Part shown: positions 56,301 to 64,000 of the stretch, piece by piece | Layout of the letters: every line of letters begins with the position of its first letter | Numbering within the stretch: the stretch's first letter is position 1 | Origin: Chrysaora quinquecirrha | Taxonomy: Eukaryota > Cnidaria > Scyphozoa > Semaeostomeae > Pelagiidae | DNA length: 64,000 nucleotides | Assembly (NCBI GenBank): GCA_014526335.1 | Contig: JACTAT010000036.1 | Location: forward strand, 248,001 to 312,000 | Direction: 5' to 3' | Position numbers and translations under genes: made by a program | The notes under the pieces: generated by a model | Database searches by the model: none | Seen by the model: only the letters and a program-made list of their open reading frames with translations | Told to the model about the DNA's origin: nothing

Positions 56301-59300
56301 GGAGGGTAGATTGGATTAAAGGTTTTCCAAAACAAAATAAACGGTCTTAATTGGGTTCTTACAGATGTAAAATAACTTATGTGCCTGTCAAACTGACATC
56401 AGGTTAACTAACTAAATTGTGTTTCTATGATGATTGTTTACCTAGGAATCAACCACAATTAATATGACTGACCTTGTAAATAAATAGTTTTTATTTGTAA
56501 TTATGAATTTTTGGAAATTTAACAGAAGAATATTCGAATATTGAGGCACAGTTGCAGTATTCTTTCAAAGAACCAGGACAAGCAAGGCCTGTCTCTCAGT
56601 GTTCTTATTTTCATAACAATTATTTAACCTCCAAATGTTATTGTTTTGTTCTAATATTATAATCTTTTTTTATCTATTTATATGCCTTTTATCTTTTTGC
56701 ACAACCTCATCCTCAAATTGTCATCAAACGATTCTTATTCTTTAACTAATTTTAGCTCTAATGTTCTCATAAGATGGTTCTTATGAAATATTGCGAACTG
56801 GTTGAAAAAACGTGAAAATTTCAGAAATCAAATACAGTTTCATCTCCCCAAAGTAAGGAGGAACTCAATATTTTGAATCTTGTACACCCTAATGTGGGAG
56901 TCCTACTGTTTTGACGGTATTCACTTTGAAACCCTTTTGTTTGAACGAAATCTCGTACCCTGTCTTAAGAGGGAAATGTCCCTCGTCCCCAAACACCTAA
57001 TCTTCAAGGCAAAGCCATATAATTTGAAAATTCATCATCAATTAAAAGGAGGAAAGGTTCAAAGAATCTAGAAAGACAGAAGTTAGCTGATTTACTGATT
57101 ACGTGGAGAAGTCTACACAAGTTGTACTTGATGCTATGTTGCAACAATGACAAAAGGCAACAAGCTTTGAATGATTTGTATTTTTTTAGATTTCAGAATA
57201 GTCAAGATGTTTTGCAAAGGCAATTTCTGCAGCAGTGAGAATATCATTATCAACAGATTCCAATTTTACAAATCTCCGAAAGAGTTTTTCGTCTAATCCA
57301 CTTCACTGAGAGATTATAAAAGATTGACGAAGGAGTGGCTGTTAAAACCTCCAAAAACCAACCCACCTGCTCTCTCTTAAGAACGGTATAAACATCCTCT
57401 AATAATCTATATTTTGTGACTATCTTGAAACAGAACTCATTTGCACATTCACCTTTCATTCTTAGCTCAAACCATCGTTAATAGAGAAATCCATGGATTT
57501 CTCTATCAACTATGCTCAAACCAAACAAAAATAGTGACTTGAACAATGGTTCTACAGAAATATCAAGTAAGGTGCATCTTAAGACACACTCAACTTGCAA
57601 CTCAATAGCTCGTTTAGGCAAAATTCAAACGTAGCGATAGAGCTGTACCGTGCAAGCAATAATGTACTATTCCATTAACTCTGTCGCTAGTGAAACTACG
57701 CTTTAACTAAAATTATTTTTAACTATGCTCAAACCAAACAAAAATAGCAACTTGTGTAATGGAGTGCCAGACTCTAACAATATCCACAAACAAAACAAAT
57801 ATATTTTCCACTAATATTTCTTATCTTTACTCAACGCAAATCTCCACATAAAAAACCCAGCGATCTATCTCCATGCTTTCCACTCTTGCCACGTGCTATA
57901 GGCCCTAAAATCTAATTACATGACCAGCCTCGTTTTCGCACCCTCACACTTGCATAATGGTTCTACAGAAATATCAAGTAAAGTGAAGCTTCAGTCACAG
58001 TTATGTTTATCTTGCAACTCAACAGCTCGTTAGGCCAAATTCAAACATAGCGACAGAGTTGTACCATGCAAGCACACGTCTGCTAATGTCTTTTCCTACT
58101 ACATCGGATTCCCGATCTATAAAGGTTAATTTCCATGCATCTTCCAAGCCAAAAGTCAGGTATAAAACGATACACATACCTGTATGCAACAGATGCCACT
58201 GCTTCATTTTCATCTTCAACAAATGGATTTTTATTATCAAATGAAAACTTTTCTCCACCTTTCAAACATTGTTGTGAGAAATTCTGATTGATGAAAGTTG
58301 CTTCCAATGCAAGATTTCCAGCGGAATTCATGCCTTCTTCTGGTGGTGGGTCCCAAGCAGTTTCATACACAGTCAGCAAATCTGATTGAAAAATGAAAGC
58401 AAATAAATGATTTAAGGTAAAGAATTGAAGTATTACGAAAGCCAAAACTAAAAGAATGTGGTCAATCTGTCGCTCTTCCAAGGGAAGAACAATGGAAGAA
58501 CAATTGAAAACAATGATTGTTTGTCTGAAAACCACGGAAGAAAACAATTTTTCTCCCAATTTGTACTTCTTAACATCTTTCAACTCCGTGACCTTCGAAC
58601 ATCGAAATTCTTCCGACCTCCCTGCCTACTACGAATATTTTGGATGGAATTAAGAACATGAGTAGTTATTTAAGACACTAATTCTCATTTCAGCTCTAAG
58701 GCACTTAACAGTTAATTGATAAGACTTTGGGCTTCTGATTGGAAGATTGCAGGCCTCAGCTCATCGGAATAATTTCCGTTTGCCTTTCAAGATTTGTAAT
58801 GGTGGCCCGCTAATAGTTGATTCAGAATATATAGCCCAGAGACCAAACCTAAACATCCAAATTAGCTGCATACTTTAATGATTTGCCACGAAATAAAGAT
58901 TGCGGATTTGTAGTGAGTTCGTTAAAGAGAGAGAACTGTACTGCTTTAAGATCGCCAGGGAAATCTGAATAGTAAGCATAGTCAAAGAATGTTTCTAAAT
59001 CAAATTCAGGGTAGAACAGAATGAAAAATTAAAAAATACATGATTTCTTACCAAATTCTGAATCATCTCTCTTGTCAAAGAACAATTTATTGCCAACTCT
59101 CTGGGAGGGAAATAAAGATCTAAAGCTCAACAACATGACTATATAAATGAACGAATGAAAGAATAAATGAATGAATAAATGAATGAATGAATGGACATAT
59201 GAATGAATAAACGAATGAAATACCTGAACTATAACATCCCAGGAGTGCACAGACCTCGTACAAGTCATCAATGTGCTAATAATTGCATCCGTTGCAAAAA

Positions 59301-60838
59301 CATTGCCTTTGCTTGTCAACTAAAAAATAAATCCAAACTTATTCAGGATCACAACATTACACTTATGCTAAACTATCCTTAAGCATGCGAAGATGCAAGT
59401 TGTGTATTTGAATTAAATGAACTGGTACTTTGGGATCCGCTATTGAATTTGGATCTGCGTAAGACATTTATCTTTGGTAATAAATCCTTGAATCAGCCCC
59501 CCTCGAATAATCCTCCCCTTGAATAAGCCCCCACCCTAGAGGGAGAAATTGTTAATAAGCCCCTCTGCCGAATAAGCCCCCACCACTGACTGACATGTTG
59601 GTGCTAGCCTTTAGAGTCCAAATTGGTTTTTTATCGAGTTATGACAGAAAAATGCATTCCCGAAGTCAATGATAAATCATGCTTTTGTGAATAATCTTAT
59701 AAGCCCCCCATCTCGCATTAGCCCCCTCCAAATTAATGAAAAATAATTAAGCCCCCAGGGGGCTAATTTGTGGATTTACGGATAATGTTCACTTTACCTC
59801 ATTTCTTTAGCTAGTTTTTGTGACATGACAAATGACAATTTCGTTTGAAAAAAAGATTTTGAACATATAGAAATATTTTCTGCCCACAATAAGGTATTAT
59901 ATAATTATTAAAAAGTGTATTTTATAAATGAGTACCTTTCTGATAATAGGATCATCAGTAGTTGTCACTTTATGGAAAATTCTATTATTTCCTTCCAATG
60001 GCTTTTCACTCCTTGTTGTGATTCTATCATATGTCTTGTCATAATATTCCACTGTGCCTGCACAATAGCTAGACAAAAATAAAAAAGATTTCATTCATAT
60101 CACCATAGTGCAAGGCTAAAACGTAAAAAAACTGCAAAAGAAGAAAGCAGCTCTTAACAAAATTGGATACAAATGATGATGCATTTTATTTGAAAACTGT
60201 CACAACAGTTGGATTTTCCAGTTATATGCATTCTTGCTAGAGCTAAAGCGCTCTTTCATGTACATATCATGATTATTAATATCAAAGGCTGTTCACCATA
60301 TCTCTACATAGAAACCAGTGGATAACAAAATTATGCAAAACTTTCTTTGAATGGTAATTTCAGTTTCCTGGCAAAGGTATTTGATTTGGCAAAAGCCTTG
60401 AGGATTGGGTGAAAAGACAATTTTTTGAGGGAAGCATTAAGAGAATTTTAATTTTAGCAGGCCCTTTAGAGTCTGGACACTGGACCTTTAAACCTGTTGG
60501 ACCCCCTCTCTTGGTCGTACTCTATCAAACCAGCTTTCAAAATTACCATAAGATCAACAAAACATAGCAATGCTATCGCAATGTCCGAAGGACTATAATC
60601 ATCGTCGTCATCATAAAAATCGCTATTATAATCATAATCGTTATTGTTATTGTGACCGCCATCATGATCATCATCACGATCAATATCATCATCATCACGA
60701 TCAATATCATCATCATTACGATCAATATCATCATCATCACAATCAATATGATCATCATCATCGTGATCATCATCAGCATCATCAACATCATCATCAACGC
60801 AACAATCATCATTATGTCATTTCCATGATTATCAGAAT

Positions 60839-60908
<70 letters not shown>

Positions 60909-60951
60909 ACGCAAGAATCACCATCATGTCATTTCCATCATTATCATGAAT

Positions 60952-60995
<44 letters not shown>

Positions 60996-61008
60996 TATCA
61001 TCATCATT

Positions 61009-61041
<33 letters not shown>

Positions 61042-61871
61042 GTCATCATCATCATCATCATCATCAACCCCCCATCTTTACACGAAAATTGGCACGCATC
61101 AGAATGTCGAGAATCTTCCCACAACAATAACCCAATCGAAATAAATATGACATCGACATGCACTGATCTGTGAACGACCTCGGACATCGACAACAACATG
61201 CGCAATGCAAAAGGCTAATTAAAGTATTTTTTTATGCAATGTGACAGAGCTTTGAGAATTAATTGAGCTTCGAGAATCTTCTGCCAAGACTTCAACCACA
61301 ATGACTCATCTATATGTTTACAAATTCGTTATTGCTGCTAATTGTCAAATAATTGGTATGCATAACATCCATTTACGGCGACTTCAAAAGTTACTTCCTC
61401 ATATTTGTGGCTTCTCTATCGTTACATTTTGGCTGGAAAAAGCGTCTATACATACATACATACACACATACATGTATCCATACATGCTTCCACAAACACC
61501 CCCTCAGTATGTCCTTCGGACATAAAAACGTAACTTGAATACAATAAAAGGTTGAACAGACAAAAGTAGTGATAATGACACTGCAAATTTAGAGAATATA
61601 AGAGAGATTACATGATGATGAAACAAAATTTCTTACGCATCAATAGGTTCTCCAATATCAGGCAATTTAAGCTTTGAAAGTCTTGGAAAGTCCATTTCTT
61701 CCAGAACTTTCCATTCTTCACGTACTGTCACAGAAAAAATAGCAACGCTGTAGCAATGTCCGAAGGACGCTGATGATGATGATAATAATGATGAAGATGA
61801 TGTTAATAATGACGAAGATGACGAAGAAGAAGACAACGATGATGAGAATGATGATTATGTTGATGGCGATG

Positions 61872-61939
<68 letters not shown>

Positions 61940-63852
61940 ACGTTGATCACGTTGAAGACGACAATGATGATCACCGTCTTCAACATGATTATCATCTTCT
62001 TCAACAATGATGATCATGTTGAAGACAATGACTGGTGATGGTGATGATGATGATGATGATGATGATCCATTACGATGATGATGCGAATGATGACAATGAT
62101 GATCAGGTGAACTTTTCCTGGAAGAATCCCAAACCTTTGAATCGAAAATAGAAAATCTGTAGTTACGTATACTGTACTAATAAATTCGAACTCATGGGTT
62201 AAACTGTGTATGTAACAAATAAATCCGTTCAGTGCACCGAAACCTGTAATCTTCTTTTCAAATGATGAATTAAATTTTAGAACCTTCAAAAGCTATCATA
62301 AGAATTCGCATACTATGCAGATGACTATATTCGATCATTAGTAGCACTTAGAAGAATTGATTGCCAACTTTGAGTCATTCATTTTCAGATGATTCTCGAA
62401 GCCGCAAACTGTTTTGAAAAAAATTCTTCTGTCTAACTTGGCAACAATTTCTACTGCGCCACAATCTCCTCCTCTCTTCACACGAAAATATCTTACACCT
62501 GAGACGACTTCTAGAAACTTCTGACAATAAACAACCCAATCAAAATTGTATGAAAATATTTCAAAATAAAAAATCAAGTCAAATTAGATTCGAGCAACAT
62601 TTTGCAATATTGTAGTCAAACCTTTTTTTGAAGCCCGACCGAGCCGGCTTTTTGCGAGAAAATCTTGGTGTCAAATTTTTAGTTTCCTTCATCTTGGATT
62701 GAGCTCGCAACCCTTAGCGCAAGAAACAAGCGCATTATTCTACTGCGCTACAATAACAGTTGATACTAATTGATGTTTTTGGCAAGCAATTGCATTTTGT
62801 TAATTACGCCCACTAACGACAACACTTAACGGCGATTTCAAAGTTTAATTCCTATCATTTATGGTTTATCTTTTGTTACGCGGTTTGGCAGCAAAAAGCG
62901 TCTATATGCCTGCCTACCTATCTATCTATTTTCTATGCGTACATGCGTTCCACGACACCCTCTTAATATGCCCTCCGGACATAAAAAAAAGTATACAATG
63001 ATAATTTAGGTTCGTTTATTTTAATCAGAATTACATGCATTTTATTATTGATACAGTAAGGTTATGGTTATTATCAAGCACTGTTTTGGCAGGCAAGGTG
63101 AGTATATGTTTTAATGTATTCTTATGCATTCCTTATAATATGTATTCCTCAAATTTTCAGTCTAAATCTTGGTTTATGCCAGTTTTATAGTAAATGGTAA
63201 AAGTTTAAGTATAATGAGATTTTAAACAAATTGAAAAATATCATTACTTACTTGTCTGTCATTGTATCGTCCTCTGCCCCAATTCTTTTGGAACTTTCCT
63301 TCATCTTGCCTTTAGGTTGAGCCTGTCCCATCATGATGGCCTCTTTTCTTTGCTGCTTTTCTCGTTCTCTTTTCATACGAGCCTTTGTAAAAAGAGAACA
63401 GGTTTTATTGGCTATGCTGCTCACACTGACTGTTTCAGAGAGAAGAAGTCTTGACTCTTTCACACAACATGCAATGATAATCTAAATTGCTTTGAGCAAA
63501 GTTACTCAAAAGGTGAAGGTGTAATGCCCCTTGTTGTAGAAAATTGTAAATAATGATTATTACAGACCACCCACGTTAAACATTAACTATTATTATTATT
63601 ATTATTATTATTAAGGTGTTTTACGGTGTAACATGACGCCACAGACTTGAAACTGTTTCATCACTTCCATGTTTCATGTAGTAGTTTGAAATGTTTTAAA
63701 ACCTAAATTACTTACATTGTTGAATCTCTGCTTGTTTCTTTGATAAGCTGTTTTGTGTGGTTTGGAAGTGTCAACCAACTGAAAACTTGACTCATCACCC
63801 TCATGATAGTATGCATACTGATTACCAGCTCCAAATTGAGATGCATATTTAT
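47356..63852 (-). CDS. EIF3D: Eukaryotic translation initiation factor 3 subunit D, 5' end outside the window
   Basis: eIF3D is the subunit of the eIF3 complex at the 40S mRNA channel, with a cap-binding core used in selective translation. Exons in coding order are 63852-63716, 63382-63252, 61724-61637, 60068-59936, 59319-59224, 59100-59052, 58381-58180, 53777-53648, 52402-52263, 50788-50596 and 47440-47356. Diagnostic stretches are [102 protein letters not shown] text (here [13 protein letters not shown]), [36 protein letters not shown] and the acidic end [15 protein letters not shown]. The last seen exon ends at a GTAAGT donor. A tiny terminal exon giving Ala-Asn-stop may lie at 47165-47158. 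A short exon before 61724 seems missing, and the 63252-63382 exon shows a frame problem. The N-terminal 70 or so residues lie beyond the edge. Confidence 0.95.
47647..49575 (+). CDS. Putative type II membrane glycosyltransferase-like protein, nested in an eIF3D intron
   Basis: Two exons, 47647-47710 and 48530-49575, join at GTAAGC and TTTTAACAG to give 369 residues. Residues 7-24 ([18 protein letters not shown]) form a signal anchor, with a short cytoplasmic N-terminus and a lumenal body. LNGT and the nearby NITI and NFTN are N-glycosylation sequons. The catalytic-type feature is [16 protein letters not shown], near residue 143, a DD motif after a hydrophobic strand as in metal-dependent nucleotide-sugar transferases. 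Cysteines are scattered through the body and a CSAYSEDDC tail ends it. I recognise no named family, so donor and acceptor are unknown. The gene lies wholly inside the eIF3D intron 47441-50595 on the opposite strand. A second in-frame ATG at 48478 within its intron would give an alternative anchor. The last 80 codons region is partly duplicated downstream. Confidence 0.72.
49492..49759 (+). repeat. Tandem duplication of the 3' end of the nested gene
   Basis: 49492-49600, covering the last 28 codons and the stop, is repeated at 49651-49759 with about four differences, period 159 bp. A more diverged third piece of the following spacer ('aattataattcaaatgatgg') lies at about 50037. The downstream copy is untranslated unless a readthrough or alternative splice reaches it. 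Confidence 0.9.
50290..50410. repeat. Interspersed repeat, copy A (pair with 52060)
   Basis: 'gtaaatttgaagcgaaattt' with 'gaattcccttgctc'-like text (here 'gggattcccttgctcaatac') recurs at about 52063-52165 as 'gtgaatttgaagcaaaattt' and 'gagaattcccttactcaag'. Both lie in eIF3D introns. Confidence 0.5.
50938..51335. mobile_element. Inverted-repeat element with 'actatgcc' termini
   Basis: The left end 'actatgccagtatgaaatga' plus 'atacgg' is mirrored by the right end 'ccgtattcgtctcgttccgg' plus 'catagtgtaaacggg'. A second, inner inverted pair ('cgttgacactatgcctgtat' and 'gtgccggcatagtgtagaca') suggests one element nested in another. About 400 bp with no coding capacity, in an eIF3D intron. Confidence 0.65.
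54650..54812. mobile_element. Short inverted-repeat element with 'agtggtgtag' ends
   Basis: 'ccagtggtgtagaggtagaa' on the left and 'cagctgtacaccactgacc' on the right are inverted over about 12 bases. A G-run and 'gggggactcagccctcccgc' lie inside. A related right half appears at 45100-45155 ('gtgactgagccctttcgtga', 'ttctacacccc'). Confidence 0.5.
55928..56025 (-). mobile_element. SINE-like interspersed repeat, third copy (inverted)
   Basis: 'gagacctcgaccctggctgt' and 'ttttagcaccagtcactagg' are the inverse of the blocks at 3495-3585 and 6125-6212. Confidence 0.6.
57507..58085 (+). repeat. Direct repeats, period about 440 bp
   Basis: 'ggttctacagaaatatcaag' with 'cttgcaactcaatagctcgt' and 'agagctgtaccgtgcaagca' at 57548-57660 returns at 57958-58074 with small changes. 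'aactatgctcaaaccaaaca' occurs at about 57505 and 57720. The second copy ends 95 bp from the eIF3D exon at 58180. Confidence 0.7.
59476..59781. mobile_element. AATAAGCCCCC inverted-repeat element, copy 4
   Basis: The left end 'taaatccttgaatcagcccc' and right end 'gggggctaatttgtggattt' are inverted. The inside 'actgacatgttggtgctagc' and 'tgacagaaaaatgcattccc' is the inverse of the copy at 28880-29105. In an eIF3D intron. Confidence 0.75.
60577..61068. repeat. (ATC)n microsatellite following a 'gcaatgtccgaaggac' head
   Basis: About 400 bp of ATC/CATC units with interruptions starts just after 'gcaatgtccgaaggac'. The same head precedes the (GAT)n tract at 61768. Poly-His, poly-Ser and poly-Ile frames through it are artefacts of the unit. 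Confidence 0.93.
61365..61525 (+). mobile_element. Interspersed element 'cggcgacttcaaaagt ... gtccttcggacat', copy 1
   Basis: Shares with 62830-62990, in order, 'cggcga.ttcaaa', 'tatggttt'-like text, 'aaaaagcgtctata', a short CATA or CTAT microsatellite, 'ttccac', and a terminal hairpin 'atgtccttcggacat' (6-bp stem) followed by AAAA. The shared end plus microsatellite suggests a family of short mobile elements. Confidence 0.6.
61753..62090. repeat. (GAT)n microsatellite blocks
   Basis: Starts after 'gcaatgtccgaaggac' at 61753. GAT units run to about 61940 and again at 62033-62068, with 'gaagac' and 'atgatcac' interruptions. The block begins only 29 bases from the eIF3D exon boundary at 61724. 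Confidence 0.93.
62830..62990 (+). mobile_element. Interspersed element, copy 2 (pair with 61365)
   Basis: 'cggcgatttcaaagtttaat', 'gcaaaaagcgtctatatgcc', 'ctatctatctat' and the terminal 'atgccctccggacataaaa' match copy 1 in order and orientation. Confidence 0.6.
63583..63614. repeat. (TTA)n microsatellite
   Basis: About ten ATT units in the eIF3D intron between the exons at 63382 and 63716. Confidence 0.9.
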
Positions 63853-64000
63853 CTGCAAAGACAGGCAGGGGGTCAACACTAAATTATACCTATAATGCAC
63901 ATATATAATTTTGAATGCAGTTTTATTGCAACTTTTGTTTTGAATGCTAATGATCTATCAAAAACTTAGGCTTAACACAGGCTGTGAAAGTGCCCTCCCA
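63853..64000. other. eIF3D intron sequence at the window edge
   Basis: Starts at the acceptor of the 63852 exon. No upstream coding exon is recognisable in the remaining 148 bases. Confidence 0.6.

Larger units (their letters stand above)
53778..58179. other. Longest eIF3D intron (4.4 kb)
   Basis: Holds a SINE-like copy at 55928-56025, a candidate inverted-repeat element at about 54650-54810 and direct repeats at 57507-58085. No gene was found on either strand. The short open frames here lack homology and splice support. Confidence 0.6.

Noticed and set aside
58706..58762. Possible tRNA-like sequence ('taattgataagac' and 'gattgcaggcctc')
   Set aside because: Boxes are too degenerate and no cloverleaf can be drawn. 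At best a decayed SINE.
60570..61130. Poly-His and poly-Ser frame of 186 codons, with poly-Met and poly-Ile frames on both strands
   Set aside because: Pure product of the (ATC)n repeat inside an eIF3D intron.
63252..63382. eIF3D exon as proof of a pseudogene
   Set aside because: All other eIF3D exons are intact with good splice sites and strong conservation, so a local indel, microexon or annotation limit is more likely than loss of the gene.

Overview
This is a window of animal nuclear DNA: AT-rich, with short exons, GT-AG introns, many microsatellites, tandem satellites and short inverted-repeat elements. Six protein-coding genes can be read by joining exons in compatible phases. No tRNA or rRNA gene and no bacterial feature was seen. 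The gene set is metazoan. The repeats, including a degraded repeat protein of a kind I associate with cnidarian and sponge genomes, suggest a marine invertebrate such as a sponge or cnidarian. The species cannot be fixed from sequence alone.

Layout. 1-905 (-) is a decayed repeat-family gene. 1270-8936 (+) is the 3' half of CHTF18 (CTF18), the clamp-loader subunit for sister-chromatid cohesion. 9091-11021 (-) is POP7/RPP20, an RNase P/MRP subunit. 11184-27501 (+) is a 28-exon HEAT-repeat gene, most like HEATR4, that starts head to head with POP7. 27638-30042 (-) is an SVOP/SV2-like major facilitator transporter. These four genes are packed tightly: tail to tail, head to head, then tail to tail, with gaps of 154, 162 and 136 bp between coding ends.

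From about 30.9 to 44.2 kb two unrelated satellites lie almost side by side. The first is about 20 copies of a 197-bp monomer that can form a hairpin. The second is about 8 copies of a 1.09-kb unit with two subtypes and a 3-unit higher-order duplication. Degraded repeats, tRNA-derived SINE-like copies and minisatellites follow to 47.1 kb.

From 47.2 kb to the right edge runs eIF3D (-), a core translation initiation factor. Its 5' end lies outside the window. One of its introns holds a complete two-exon gene on the opposite strand (47647-49575) for a type II membrane protein with a glycosyltransferase-like DD motif. Other introns carry (ATC)n blocks and several inverted-repeat elements.

The genes are mostly housekeeping (cohesion, RNase P, translation) plus a putative cilium/testis-type HEAT protein, a transporter and a Golgi-type enzyme. 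They do not form a pathway. The most unusual parts are the paired satellite arrays, a perfect 60-bp fold-back in an intron of the HEAT gene, the nested gene with two possible membrane anchors, and an apparent reading-frame break in one eIF3D exon.
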